DNA of 64,000 nt from an uncultured Prevotellaceae bacterium (GTDB lineage: Bacteria; Bacteroidota; Bacteroidia; Bacteroidales; Bacteroidaceae), in contig CACYYG010000012.1 of assembly GCA_902778535.1 (NCBI GenBank), positions 1-64,000 of the forward strand, written 5' to 3'. The notes beneath the pieces were generated by a model. That model searched no databases, had not been told where the DNA came from, and saw only the letters and a list, made by a program, of their open reading frames with translations. The translations under genes and the position numbers were made by a program. Of this stretch, positions 9,048 to 18,613 are shown in pieces. Each line of letters starts with the position of its first letter. Positions within the stretch are counted from its first letter, which is position 1.

Positions 9048-9290
9048 CATAATGGAGAAAAACAGAATCATATCGCCTTCAAAAATGTAAAGAAAATTGA
9101 TTTCCGATTTCTTTACAAATGAAATTCGTGAAATAGAATCGGAAAGACACTGTTTTGCCGTCGGTCGGTCATCGGATGAGCATAAGCAAGGCGTTCAAAT
9201 TGCACACCCGCATGTGTTTTGTGCAGCTTTTCAGTCCCTGAAAGGGCCAATTTTTGCTCCAGAACAGCATGTTTTTGCTAAAAAAGATGG

Positions 9291-9329
9291 TCCGCGTGAA
9301 AAAAAGGCATTGACTTTTTTTCACGCGGA
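9291..9329. repeat. Perfect 16-bp hairpin
   Basis: TCCGCGTGAAAAAAAG (9291-9306) is the exact reverse complement of CTTTTTTTCACGCGGA (9314-9329), with a 7-base loop. There are A and T runs on both sides of the stem, so it could act as a bidirectional terminator or as a dispersed repeat. Confidence 0.7.
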
Positions 9330-9572
9330 TATACCTTTTTGAAAACGAGGATGCTCCCGAAAAGCAGGAATATGAGCTAAGCAACTATCAATCAATAAAA
9401 TAGCCAACCCCTCTCATTTTCGCGTTTTTTTCAGCAAATCGTCCTGTCGTGAATTCTGAGCCAATCTCAGCATCGTTGAGACCTGTTTTTTCGTCACTTT
9501 TGTAAAAACATTTTACCAAGTCTACGTTAAAAAGTCATGGTATGAAGACATCTGCAAGGAAACAGTGCGCAG

Positions 9573-9594
9573 CCCCTCCCCGACAAGGGAGGGG
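9573..9594. repeat. GC-rich hairpin of the CCTCC/GGAGG family
   Basis: CCCCTCCC (9573-9580), six bases, GGGAGGGG (9587-9594), then ATGGGCCGCCCC. It resembles the hairpin cores at 3233-3250, 3323-3340 and both ends of the DUF559 unit (20613-21125), so it is probably a solo member of that dispersed repeat family. Confidence 0.55.
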
Positions 9595-9768
9595 ATGGGC
9601 CGCCCCGCCAAGCTGTCCATGCTGTTCTTGTTGCCTTTAATCATTCAGAAGTATGAATTGTGTTTAGCGAACAGCAATAAAATCTGCAATTTACGCTGAA
9701 AAAAGACAAAAAGGAACCTCACGCCACTCTTTTTTTTTCTTGTTGTCTTTATTGTCGAAAAAAATATG

Positions 9769-9776
9769 TACATTTG
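9769..9776 (+). promoter_or_regulatory. speA promoter, -7 element
   Basis: TACATTTG matches TAnnTTTG. The speA ATG is at 9785, only 9 bases on. Since transcription usually starts 5 to 7 bases after this element in Bacteroidota, the message would be leaderless or nearly so. Confidence 0.65.
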
Positions 9777-9784
9777 CAGTCGCT

Positions 9785-11677
9785 ATGAAGAAATGGACCA
9801 TCGACGACGCCCGCGAGCTGTACAACATCAACGGCTGGGGCACAAGCTACTTCGGCATCAACGAAGAAGGCAACGTGTATGTAACTCCGTGTAAGGACTC
9901 CACGCAGATTGACCTGCGCGAGGTGATGGACGAGCTGCAGCTGCGCGACGTCACCGCACCTGTGCTGCTGCGCTTCCCCGACATTCTGGACAACCGCATC
10001 GAGAAGACGTGGAGCTGCTTCAAGAAGGCCGCCGAGGAATATGAGTACAAAGGCGAGAACTATGTGGTTTACCCCATCAAGGTGAACCAGATGCAGCCCG
10101 TGGTGGAGGAGATTATCTCGCACGGCCGCAAGTTCAACCTCGGCCTGGAGGCCGGCTCGAAACCCGAGCTGCACGCCGTCATCGCCATGCAATGCCAGAG
10201 CGACTCTATCATCGTGTGCAACGGCTACAAGGACCTGAGCTACATCGAGCTGGCGCTGCTGGCGCAGAAGATGGGCAAGCATATCTTCATCGTGGTGGAG
10301 AAGATGAACGAGCTGGACATCATTGCCCGCGTGGCGAAGCAGCTGAACGTCAGGCCCAACATCGGCATACGCATCAAGCTGGCCAGCAGCGGCGCCGGCA
10401 AATGGGAGGAGAGCGGCGGCGACGCCTCGAAGTTCGGCCTCACCAGCGCCGAGCTGCTCGATGCCCTCGAGACGCTTGACAAGAAGGACATGCGCGACTG
10501 CCTGCGCCTCATCCACTTCCACATAGGCAGCCAGATTACGAAGATTCGCCGCATACAGACAGCCCTGCGCGAGGCATCGCAGTTCTACGTGCAGCTGCAC
10601 AAAATGGGCTACAACGTGGACTTCGTCGACTGCGGCGGCGGACTGGGTGTCGACTACGACGGCACGCGCTCGCCATCGAGTGAGAGCTCCGTCAACTACT
10701 CTATTCAGGAGTATGTGAACGACTGCATCTACACCTTCGTCGACGCAGCCAACAAGAACGACATCCCCCACCCCAACATCATCACCGAGAGCGGACGCTC
10801 ATTGGCCGCACACCACTCGGTGCTCGTCATCGACGTGCTGGAGACGGCCTCGCTGCCCGAGATGCCCGAGGAGTTTGAGCCCGACGAAAACTCACACCAG
10901 CTGGTGAAGGACCTCTACGAGATATGGGACAACCTCAGCCCGCGCAACGTGCTCGAGGACTGGCACGACGCAGAGCAGATTCGCGAGGAAGTGCTCGATT
11001 TGTTCTCGCACGGCATCGTCGACCTGAAGACACGTGCCGAGGTGGAGGCGATGTACTGGAGCGTGTGCCACGAGATTCACGCCTTGGCCAAGGGTCTGAA
11101 GCACATTCCCGAGGAACTGATGAAGATTGACAAGCTGCTGGCCGACAAATACTTCTGCAACTTCTCGCTCTTCCAAAGTCTTAGCGACTCGTGGGCCATC
11201 GACCAGGTGTTCCCCATCATGCCCATACAGCGCCTGGACGAAAGACCCACACGCAACGCGACAATACAGGACATTACCTGCGACTCGGACGGCAAGATTG
11301 CCAACTTCACCACCAACCGCCACAACTCGCACTCGCTGCCCGTGCACGCGCTGAAGAAGAACGAGGACTACTACCTCGGCGTCTTCCTCGTGGGAGCCTA
11401 TCAGGAGATACTCGGCGACATGCACAACCTCTTCGGCGACACCACCGCCGTGCACATCAGCGTGAAGGACGGCGGCTACCACATCGACCAGATTATCGAC
11501 GGCGAGACGGTGGAGGAGGTGCTGGAATATGTGCAGTACAACCCGAAGAAGCTTGTACGTCAGCTCGAGGTCTGGGTGACGAAGAGCGTGAAGCAGGGCA
11601 AGATCACGTTGGAGGAAGGCAAGGAATTCCTCTCAAACTATCGCAGCGGCCTCTACGGCTACACTTACTTGGAATGA
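9785..11677 (+). CDS. speA: Biosynthetic arginine decarboxylase
   Basis: PLP enzyme that decarboxylates arginine to agmatine, the entry to polyamine synthesis in Bacteroidota. The 630 aa length is right for SpeA. The PLP lysine is Lys99 in YPIKVNQ. An alanine-racemase-like barrel (about residues 70-340) includes HIGSQ and DCGGGLGVDYDG, and the C-terminal beta domain carries ITCDSDGKI with catalytic Cys499. ATG 9785 was chosen over the upstream in-frame start at 9740 because it begins the conserved MKKWTIDDARELYN and because the promoter lies between the two. The next gene follows after 27 bases. Confidence 0.95.
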   Translation: MKKWTIDDARELYNINGWGTSYFGINEEGNVYVTPCKDSTQIDLREVMDELQLRDVTAPVLLRFPDILDNRIEKTWSCFKKAAEEYEYKGENYVVYPIKVNQMQPVVEEIISHGRKFNLGLEAGSKPELHAVIAMQCQSDSIIVCNGYKDLSYIELALLAQKMGKHIFIVVEKMNELDIIARVAKQLNVRPNIGIRIKLASSGAGKWEESGGDASKFGLTSAELLDALETLDKKDMRDCLRLIHFHIGSQITKIRRIQTALREASQFYVQLHKMGYNVDFVDCGGGLGVDYDGTRSPSSESSVNYSIQEYVNDCIYTFVDAANKNDIPHPNIITESGRSLAAHHSVLVIDVLETASLPEMPEEFEPDENSHQLVKDLYEIWDNLSPRNVLEDWHDAEQIREEVLDLFSHGIVDLKTRAEVEAMYWSVCHEIHALAKGLKHIPEELMKIDKLLADKYFCNFSLFQSLSDSWAIDQVFPIMPIQRLDERPTRNATIQDITCDSDGKIANFTTNRHNSHSLPVHALKKNEDYYLGVFLVGAYQEILGDMHNLFGDTTAVHISVKDGGYHIDQIIDGETVEEVLEYVQYNPKKLVRQLEVWVTKSVKQGKITLEEGKEFLSNYRSGLYGYTYLE

Positions 11678-11704
11678 TGAAAATTAAAGATTGAAAATTG
11701 AAAT

Positions 11705-12898
11705 ATGGCTAAGCAACTAACAGAGAAAGTCAGCTGGGTCGGCAAGGTCGACTGGGAACTGACGCATTTCCACGGCGACGAGCTGTCGACACATCGCGGC
11801 TCCAGTTATAATTCCTACCTTGTACGCGACGAGAAAGTGGCGCTCATCGACACCGTATGGCAACCCTACGACAAGGAGTTCGTCAGCCGCCTGAAGCAGG
11901 AGATAGACTTGAAAAGCATCGATTTCATCGTGATGAACCACAACGAAATCGACCATAGCGGCGCACTGCCCGAACTCATGCGTGAGATTCCCGGCACGCC
12001 CATCTACTGCACAAAGAAGGGCGAGGCCATCATACGCGGACACTACCACCAGGACTGGAACTTCGTCAACGTGAAGACAGGCGACACGCTCTCCTTGGGA
12101 CAGCACACGCTGACCTTCGTAGAGATGACGATGATGCACTGGCCCGACTCGATGCTCACTTACTATGACGGCGACGGTGGCATCATGTTCTCGAATGACG
12201 CCTTCGGCCAGCACTTCGCATCGGAGTCGCTCTACAACGACTGCGTGAACGAGGCTGACATGATGTATGAGGCAGAGAAATACTACGCCAATATCCTCAA
12301 TCCCTTCAGCGCTATGGTGGCAAAGAAGATTCCGCAGATTGAGGCCATGAACCTGCCCATCAGGCTCATCTGCCCGTCGCACGGCATCATCTGGAAGGAG
12401 AATCCTCTGCAGATTGTAGAGAAGTACAAGCAGTGGAGCAACGCCTATCAGGAGAACCAGGTGACGATTGTCTACGACACGATGTGGCAGTCAACACGCA
12501 AGATGGCCGAGGCCATTGCCGACGGCATACGCGACGTGGCACCCGCGACGACGGTGAAAATCATGAACATCAACCGTGACGACAAGAACGACGCACTCAC
12601 CGAGATGTGGCGCTCAAAGGCCGTCCTCGTTGGCTCTCCCACCATCAACAACGGCCATTCTTTCGCCATCGCCGGACTCTTGGAGATGGCTGCCGGCTTG
12701 AAGCTGAAGCAGAAGAAGGCTGCTGCCTTCGGCTCCTACGGCTGGGGCGGCGGCTCGGTGAAGCAGATCAGCGCCAAGCTGCAGGAAGCAGGCTTCGAGC
12801 TGGTCAACGACGGCATTGCCAAGCTGTGGGTGCCCGACGAGACAGCGCTCGGCGACTGCCGCGAATACGGCCGCACCTTCGCACAGGCATTGGCATAA
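11705..12898 (+). CDS. FprA-family A-type flavodiiron protein
   Basis: Cytoplasmic flavodiiron protein, 397 aa, which reduces O2 to water or NO to N2O and so protects an anaerobe. The N-terminal metallo-beta-lactamase-like domain (about residues 1-255) has the diiron motif HNEIDHSG (H-x-E-x-D-H). The C-terminal flavodoxin domain (about 255-397) begins VTIVYDTMWQSTRKMA, the FMN phosphate-binding loop. No rubredoxin or reductase domain is fused, so electrons must come from a separate partner. It probably shares a transcript with the genes downstream (10-base gap). Confidence 0.92.
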   Translation: MAKQLTEKVSWVGKVDWELTHFHGDELSTHRGSSYNSYLVRDEKVALIDTVWQPYDKEFVSRLKQEIDLKSIDFIVMNHNEIDHSGALPELMREIPGTPIYCTKKGEAIIRGHYHQDWNFVNVKTGDTLSLGQHTLTFVEMTMMHWPDSMLTYYDGDGGIMFSNDAFGQHFASESLYNDCVNEADMMYEAEKYYANILNPFSAMVAKKIPQIEAMNLPIRLICPSHGIIWKENPLQIVEKYKQWSNAYQENQVTIVYDTMWQSTRKMAEAIADGIRDVAPATTVKIMNINRDDKNDALTEMWRSKAVLVGSPTINNGHSFAIAGLLEMAAGLKLKQKKAAAFGSYGWGGGSVKQISAKLQEAGFELVNDGIAKLWVPDETALGDCREYGRTFAQALA

Positions 12899-12908
12899 TT
12901 AGTAAAGC

Positions 12909-13598
12909 ATGAAAGGAAAGAAATTCTTCAAGAAGTTTGCCAGCTGGCACCTCTGGCTCAACCTGCTTGGCATGGTTGCCTTCGTGGTGTTGGTCTTGGT
13001 GGGCCTGAAATGGTGGCTGCTGAAGTACACGCACCACGGCGAGGCCATCGAGGTGCCCGACCTCTACGGCAAGAACTATCTGGAGGCCAAAGATGCAGTA
13101 GCCGAGCTGGGATTGCGCATCGAAGTCAACGACTCCACCTATATCAAGGAAATGCCCGCCGGAAGCATTGTCGTACAGTCGCCGGAAAAAGGTCTGAACG
13201 TAAAGGAGGGCCGCATCATCTACGTCACCATTAACTCGCTCACTATTCCCCGAGTGAGAATCCCTGACCTTGTGGACAACTGCAGCTATCGCGAAGCCAT
13301 CGCCCGCCTGCAGGCCCTCGACCTGCGCGTACTGCCGCCGAAACTCATCGACGGCGAGAAGGACTGGGTCTACGGCGTCAAGCTGGACGGACGCGACTTG
13401 CATGCCGGCGACATGGTGGCACGCGAGTCACAGATAGTGCTCGTCATTGGCAACGGCTCGTGGAACGACTTCGGCGATGAAGACTACTTTGAGCTTCCTC
13501 CTTTAGATGACAGCGACGGACTGCCGATGATTGACGAAGAATACGGTACCGAGGATGACTTCGTGCCTGTAGACCCGAGCGAGCTGGAAAATTTCTAA
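12909..13598 (+). CDS. Membrane-anchored PASTA-domain protein
   Basis: 229 aa: a short cytoplasmic N-terminus, one membrane helix (about residues 15-36), then two PASTA domains (about 46-110 starting IEVPDLYGKNYLEA, and 112-185 starting RVRIPDLVDNC), and an acidic tail. PASTA domains bind peptidoglycan or muropeptides, so the periplasmic part probably senses or anchors to the wall. There is no kinase or transpeptidase domain. Three bases separate it from the RluD-like gene and ddl lies just beyond, so a cell-wall role fits. The exact function is unknown. Confidence 0.88.
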   Translation: MKGKKFFKKFASWHLWLNLLGMVAFVVLVLVGLKWWLLKYTHHGEAIEVPDLYGKNYLEAKDAVAELGLRIEVNDSTYIKEMPAGSIVVQSPEKGLNVKEGRIIYVTINSLTIPRVRIPDLVDNCSYREAIARLQALDLRVLPPKLIDGEKDWVYGVKLDGRDLHAGDMVARESQIVLVIGNGSWNDFGDEDYFELPPLDDSDGLPMIDEEYGTEDDFVPVDPSELENF

Positions 13599-13601
13599 AC
13601 T

Positions 13602-14708
13602 ATGAGCATGAAACCTGACAAAGAATACGACGAACTGCTCGAAGACGAAGAGCTGGCTGAGCTGCTGGACGGCGACGACGCGTCGACCTCCGAGGGCGAC
13701 GGCCAGCTTTACGAGCATCTGCGCATCGAAGTAGACCGCGGTCAGGTGCCCTTGCGCATTGACAAATACCTCACCGAACACACCCAGCACTCCAGCCGCA
13801 ACCGCATACAGCAGGCTGCCGAAGGAGGCTTCCTCTTCGTCAACGACAAGCCCGTAAAGAGCAACTACAAAGTGCGGGCGGGCGACGTCATATCCCTTCG
13901 CCTCACAAGACCGCATTTCGACACCACCATCGTGCCCGAGGAGATGCCGCTCAACGTGCAGTATGAAGACGACGAGCTGATGGTCATCTACAAACCGGCA
14001 GGACTCGTCGTTCATCCGGGCTGCGGCAATTTCCACGGCACATTAGTGCATGCCATTGCCTGGCATCTGCGCAATCTTCCTACCTATGACCCTAACGACC
14101 CGCAGGTGGGTCTGGTGCACCGCATCGACAAGGACACCAGCGGCCTGCTCGTCGTTGCCAAGACTCCCGAAGCGAAATCAAACCTGGGCAAGCAGTTCTT
14201 CCATCATGAGACACATCGAAGCTATGTGGCTCTTGTATGGGGCAACTTCGTAGAGGACGAGGGACGCATAGAGGGCAACATCGGGCGCGACCCAAAGGAC
14301 AGGCTGCGGATGGCCGTCTTCCCGCCCGACAGCGACACCGGCAAGCCTGCCGTCACTCACTACAAGGTGCTGGAGCGATATGGCTATACCACGCTGGTGG
14401 AGTGTCGTCTGGAGACAGGACGTACACACCAGATCCGTGCCCACATGAAGCATATCGGACACCCGCTCTTTGGCGACGAGCGCTATGGCGGCTGCGAGAT
14501 ACTGCGCGGCGAGCGTACGGCCAGCTATAAAGCCTACGTGCAGAATTGCTTCAAGCTCTGTCCGCGTCAGGCGCTGCACGCACGGACATTAGGTTTCTTA
14601 CATCCTACAACAGGCCAGCAGATGGACTTTGAAAGTCCCCTGCCCGACGACCTGCAGGCACTCATCGACAAATGGCGGAAGCGACTGCAGACGCTATCGT
14701 TAGAATAA
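13602..14708 (+). CDS. RluA/RluD-family 23S rRNA pseudouridine synthase
   Basis: Converts specific uridines in RNA to pseudouridine. The 368 aa protein has an acidic N-terminal extension of about 40 residues, an S4 RNA-binding domain (about 48-110), and the catalytic domain with HRIDKDTSGLLVVAK, whose Asp176 is the nucleophile. LETGRTHQIRAHMKHIGHP is the conserved C-terminal motif. Domain order matches RluD, which modifies helix 69 of 23S rRNA, but the target cannot be proved here. The gene lies 3 bases after the PASTA gene, and a few AAATCTC filler repeats separate it from ddl. Confidence 0.9.
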   Translation: MSMKPDKEYDELLEDEELAELLDGDDASTSEGDGQLYEHLRIEVDRGQVPLRIDKYLTEHTQHSSRNRIQQAAEGGFLFVNDKPVKSNYKVRAGDVISLRLTRPHFDTTIVPEEMPLNVQYEDDELMVIYKPAGLVVHPGCGNFHGTLVHAIAWHLRNLPTYDPNDPQVGLVHRIDKDTSGLLVVAKTPEAKSNLGKQFFHHETHRSYVALVWGNFVEDEGRIEGNIGRDPKDRLRMAVFPPDSDTGKPAVTHYKVLERYGYTTLVECRLETGRTHQIRAHMKHIGHPLFGDERYGGCEILRGERTASYKAYVQNCFKLCPRQALHARTLGFLHPTTGQQMDFESPLPDDLQALIDKWRKRLQTLSLE

Positions 14709-14736
14709 ATCTCAAATCTCAAATCTCAAATCATAT

Positions 14737-15726
14737 ATGAAACAACAGAAACGCACCATAGCCATCGTCTGTGGTGGCGACAGCAGCGAACACGATGTCT
14801 CGCTGCGCTCAGCCCAAGGCCTCTACTCCTTTTTCGACAAGGAGCACTATAACGTCTACGTAGTAGAGATGAAAGGAACCGACTGGCAGGTGGACTTGCC
14901 CGACGGCACCACATCGCGTGTGAAAATGCACGACTTCTCCTTCCGCGAAGGGGACAAGACGCGCCACTTCGACTACGCCTATATCACCATACACGGCACG
15001 CCGGGCGAGAATGGCATCCTCCAGGGATACTTCGAACTGCTCCACATTCCCTACAGCACCAGCAATGTGCTCGTCGAAGCCATGACCTTCGATAAATTCG
15101 TGCTTAACCAGTATCTGAAAGGTTACGGCGTCAGAGTGGCAGAGAGCGTGCTGGTGCGTCGCGGTCAGGAACGCCAGTTAGACGAGCAGAAGATTGTGGA
15201 GACCGTAGGTATGCCTTGCTTCGTTAAGCCAGCCTGCGACGGCAGCAGTTTCGGCGTGAGCAAGGTGAAGCATCCCGATCAGCTGGCAGCTGCCATGCGC
15301 GTGGCAATGATGGAGAGCGACGAAGTGATGATTGAGTCGTTCCTCGAAGGCACCGAGATTACCGTCGGCTGCTATAAGACCAAGAACAAGAGTGTGGTCT
15401 TCCCTGTCACGGAAGTAGTGACGAAGAATGAGTTCTTCGACTATGACGCGAAGTACAACGGACAGGTGGAGGAAATTACGCCGGCACGCATACCTGCCGA
15501 GCAAGCCGAACGGGCACAGCAGCTCACCTCGGCCATCTACGACATCCTGCATTGCAACGGCATCATACGCATCGACTATATCATCTCGCCAAAGGGCGAC
15601 ATCTCGATGCTGGAAATCAACACCACGCCCGGCATGACCGCTACCAGCTTCATTCCGCAGCAGGTACGCGCAGCCGGTCTCTCAATGACCGACGTGCTGA
15701 CCGATATCGTGGAGAATCAGTTCTAA
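14737..15726 (+). CDS. ddl: D-alanine-D-alanine ligase
   Basis: ATP-grasp enzyme that makes the D-Ala-D-Ala dipeptide for peptidoglycan. 329 aa. It starts with GGDSSEHDVSLRSAQGL; the ATP-grasp core holds HGTPGENGILQGYFE, KPACDGSSFGVSKV and the metal-binding end IDYIISPKGDISMLEINTTP. In many bacteria ddl sits in the dcw cluster; here it lies about 24 kb upstream of it, next to a PASTA-protein gene. Confidence 0.95.
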   Translation: MKQQKRTIAIVCGGDSSEHDVSLRSAQGLYSFFDKEHYNVYVVEMKGTDWQVDLPDGTTSRVKMHDFSFREGDKTRHFDYAYITIHGTPGENGILQGYFELLHIPYSTSNVLVEAMTFDKFVLNQYLKGYGVRVAESVLVRRGQERQLDEQKIVETVGMPCFVKPACDGSSFGVSKVKHPDQLAAAMRVAMMESDEVMIESFLEGTEITVGCYKTKNKSVVFPVTEVVTKNEFFDYDAKYNGQVEEITPARIPAEQAERAQQLTSAIYDILHCNGIIRIDYIISPKGDISMLEINTTPGMTATSFIPQQVRAAGLSMTDVLTDIVENQF

Positions 15727-15763
15727 AAGACTATTAACAAGACAAACACAAAAAACGACAGAT

Positions 15764-17014
15764 ATGAAAAGACATCTGCTGACTGCTGCCTTGGTCTTGA
15801 CGGCCATCACCGCAAATGCACAGGGCAATGACCTGAGCATTGAGGCACAACTGCGCACACGCGGCGAGCATAACAACGGCGCCCTCCTGCCCCGCTATGA
15901 AGGCGAACAATCCGCCAACTACATTAGCGAGCGCTCACGCCTGTCATTAGATTTCAAGCGGAACGACCTGGAGTTGAAAGCTTCCGTCCAACACACCGGA
16001 CTGTGGGGCGAGGATGACATCCGACAGTCAAACGGAAAAGCCACCATCAGCGAGGCTTGGGCCAAGATGACCTTCGGCAGATTTTTCTTCGCCCAGATAG
16101 GACGGCAGCAACTGTCCTATGACGACGAGCGCATCCTGGGCGCATCAGACTGGGACATGGAGAATTTACGGCATGATGCCTTGAAGCTGGGCTATGAGAG
16201 CTGTGACTTACTACACCGTGTGCACCTCATTTTTGCCGCGAATCAGGAAAAGGCCAACAGAGGCGACTATTACAACGGACCTATGCCTTATAAGAACATG
16301 GAGGGACTGTGGTATCATTATCGCTCACCGGTGATACCGCTCGACGTGTCGCTCCTGGCGCTGAACATTGGATACGAGCGAGGCACGGAAGGACACGGAC
16401 GTACCAACTACATGCAGACTTTCGGTACGGATATTACTTACGCCTTCGGCCGTCCGCTCCACTGGAACATTCACGGATCCTTCTACTACCAGACGGGAAA
16501 GACGAGCCTGCGTCAGGTGAATGCTTTTCTGGCTTCAGGCAGCATCAGCTACTATATACTCCCACAGCGGAGACTGAAATTCAGCGCCGGCTATGACTAT
16601 ATGAGCGGCAACGACTCTGACGATCCGAAATGGAACGCCTTCAATGCCCTCTACGGCTCCTATCACAAGTTCTTTGGCTCAATGGACTATTTCGGCAACA
16701 CGCTTTCTTGTGGACTTCAGGACATCAATGGCAGCATCTCTTCGCAAATCTTCAAGAATTTGCGCATGGATATGAACTACCACTACCTGATGACAGCCAC
16801 CCAGATACCCGGCTTCAAAAAAGATCTTGGCCATGAACTCGATGTGGAGCTCACGGCCAAGATCAAGAAAGATGTCACGCTGTCGATAGGCTATTCAACT
16901 ATGCTGGGTACCAAAACGATGGACCACGTAGTATCGGGCAATCACGAGGCATGGCAGGACTGGGCCTGGCTACAGCTGAACATCTGCCCAAAAGCGCTTC
17001 TTTCTACAAAGTAA
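15764..17014 (+). CDS. Outer-membrane beta-barrel porin, alginate-export-like
   Basis: 416 aa with a signal peptide (cleavage probably after TANAQ, residue 20). The rest alternates polar and hydrophobic residues with many Tyr, Trp and Gly, as in a large barrel. It contains EAWAKMTFGRFFFAQIGRQQL and ILGASDWDMENLRHDALKL, characteristic of the alginate_exp/AlgE-like porin family, which in Bacteroidota is rarely linked to alginate. It ends one base before the convergent transporter at 17015. A joint role with that transporter (outer and inner membrane uptake of an organic acid) is only an inference. Confidence 0.75.
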   Translation: MKRHLLTAALVLTAITANAQGNDLSIEAQLRTRGEHNNGALLPRYEGEQSANYISERSRLSLDFKRNDLELKASVQHTGLWGEDDIRQSNGKATISEAWAKMTFGRFFFAQIGRQQLSYDDERILGASDWDMENLRHDALKLGYESCDLLHRVHLIFAANQEKANRGDYYNGPMPYKNMEGLWYHYRSPVIPLDVSLLALNIGYERGTEGHGRTNYMQTFGTDITYAFGRPLHWNIHGSFYYQTGKTSLRQVNAFLASGSISYYILPQRRLKFSAGYDYMSGNDSDDPKWNAFNALYGSYHKFFGSMDYFGNTLSCGLQDINGSISSQIFKNLRMDMNYHYLMTATQIPGFKKDLGHELDVELTAKIKKDVTLSIGYSTMLGTKTMDHVVSGNHEAWQDWAWLQLNICPKALLSTK

Positions 17015-18520
17015 TCAAATGACGTGCAAAACGCCCATAGCATAGAGCAGGGCGTAGCCCAGCACCATCGAAATAATGCCCACGATAATTCCGATGCGCG
17101 CCATTTCCTTCTGCTGCACCAGATTGGTGGCATAGGCCAAGGCGTTCGGAGGCGTCGAGATGGGCAGTATCATGGCACTCGATGAAGCGATGGCCACACC
17201 GATGAGCACCGTCGACGTGCCGCCGATGGCATCGAGCTTGTCGCCCATGGCCGAGCACACCACCACGAGGATGGGCATCAGCAGGGCGGCTGTGGCTGAG
17301 TTGCTGATGAAGTTGGAAAGCAGGTAGCAGATGATTCCCGAGAGGATGAGGATGAACAGCGGTGAGAAGTCGCCGAAGGGAATGCTCTTCACAGCCAGCG
17401 CTGCTAAGCCCGACTGATTGAGGCCATAGCCCAGGGCAAAGCCGCCGGCCACCATCCAGATGACACTCCAGTTGATTTCCTCCAAGTCCTTACGGCTGAT
17501 GATGCCCGCCATGGAGAATACTACAAAGGGAATGAGCGCCACGGTATAGCTGTTGATGCCCGTCACAGAGTCGAGCAGCCACAGCAGCACGGTGACGATG
17601 AACGTCACGATGACAATCTTTGACTGCAGGCCATGCTTCATTCCGCCATCGATGTTCAGCTCGATAGTTTTCTGCGTGAAGGGGAACAATTTCTTCAGCA
17701 GCATCCAGCCAACGAACAGCAGCAGAATCACCAAGGGAACCATGAACATCATCCACTGGCCGAAGCCTAAGCCCATATTCAGACCCTCGGGGTCGTTCAG
17801 ATATTTCAGGGCGATGGTGTTCGGCGGTGTGCCGATAGGCGTTCCCATGCCGCCCAGATTGGCAGCCACGGGAATGCTCAGCGCCAAGGCGATGCGGCCC
17901 TTGCCCTCTGGCGGCAACTGTTTGAACACCGGCGTGAGGAACGTCAGCATCATGGCCGCCGTAGCCGTGTTCGACACAAACATTGAGAACAGGCCCGTGA
18001 TGAGCAGGAAACCCAGCAGCACCATTTCGCTACGCTTGCCGAAAGGCTTCAGCAGCACCTTCGCCAGCTGTGCGTCAAGACCCGTCTTTGTAGCGGCGAT
18101 GGCCAGGATGAAACCACCGATGAACAACATGATGACGGGGTCGGCAAAGCAGGCCATCACACCCTTGTAGGAGAGCAGCGGCCCGACGTCGTCGGGATTG
18201 CACATCCACTTCACGCCCGAGTCACTACAGAACAGCAGCATCAGTCCGATGATGGCAACACTTGTTGCCCACGACGGCACCACCTCCATCACCCACATCA
18301 GCGTGGCAAAGGCAAAGATGGCAATGATGCGCTGCTGCACCGTGTTCAGTCCCTCAATGCCGAATGATTCACTTGGCAGATTCCACAACACCAGCGTGAC
18401 CAACACGATGACTGCTGCCTCTATCCATTTCTTGAAAACCCTTCCTGGATGATACCTTCTCTCATGACTTAGCTTATGATACGCGTCGATGAGATGGTAT
18501 CCGTTGAAACTTTTAAACAT
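17015..18520 (-). CDS. DASS/SLC13-family sodium-coupled anion transporter
   Basis: 501 aa inner-membrane protein with about 11 to 12 helices. Both halves carry the family signature: SNTATAAM in the N-terminal half and SNSATAALLMPI in the C-terminal half, which bind sodium and the carboxylate. GTPIGTPPNTIAL and PISTPPNALAY are the paired substrate loops. Members carry C4-dicarboxylates, citrate or sulfate; the Pro-Pro-Asn loops fit di- or tricarboxylates, but the substrate is not fixed. It has its own short 5' region next to rpmH. Confidence 0.88.
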   Translation of the reverse strand: MFKSFNGYHLIDAYHKLSHERRYHPGRVFKKWIEAAVIVLVTLVLWNLPSESFGIEGLNTVQQRIIAIFAFATLMWVMEVVPSWATSVAIIGLMLLFCSDSGVKWMCNPDDVGPLLSYKGVMACFADPVIMLFIGGFILAIAATKTGLDAQLAKVLLKPFGKRSEMVLLGFLLITGLFSMFVSNTATAAMMLTFLTPVFKQLPPEGKGRIALALSIPVAANLGGMGTPIGTPPNTIALKYLNDPEGLNMGLGFGQWMMFMVPLVILLLFVGWMLLKKLFPFTQKTIELNIDGGMKHGLQSKIVIVTFIVTVLLWLLDSVTGINSYTVALIPFVVFSMAGIISRKDLEEINWSVIWMVAGGFALGYGLNQSGLAALAVKSIPFGDFSPLFILILSGIICYLLSNFISNSATAALLMPILVVVCSAMGDKLDAIGGTSTVLIGVAIASSSAMILPISTPPNALAYATNLVQQKEMARIGIIVGIISMVLGYALLYAMGVLHVI

Positions 18521-18613
18521 ATCTTTTTACCTGAAATTTAAACAAACGAGACAAACAGTCCACAAAAGACCTGTTTGCCTCATTTATTGATTGCTTTCCA
18601 CACAGTGGATGAT

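Larger units (their letters stand above)
9048..9768. other. Long intergenic region with hairpins, no supported gene
   Basis: About 720 bases before speA. An 81-codon open frame (9097-9342) has no family features and runs through a hairpin. Structures seen: an imperfect inverted repeat TTTCCGATTTC/GAAATAGAATCGGAAA (about 9100-9145), a perfect 16-bp stem at 9291-9329, and a GC-rich hairpin CCCCTCCC/GGGAGGGG at 9573-9594. The rest is A/T-rich. Confidence 0.5.

Noticed and set aside
9097-9342. 81-codon open frame upstream of speA
   Set aside because: It crosses a perfect hairpin and has no family similarity that I recognise; treated as intergenic.
9749-10771. A 340-codon open frame on the minus strand opposite speA
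   Set aside because: Shadow of a G/C-rich gene; composition typical of the opposite strand and the speA frame carries all catalytic motifs.
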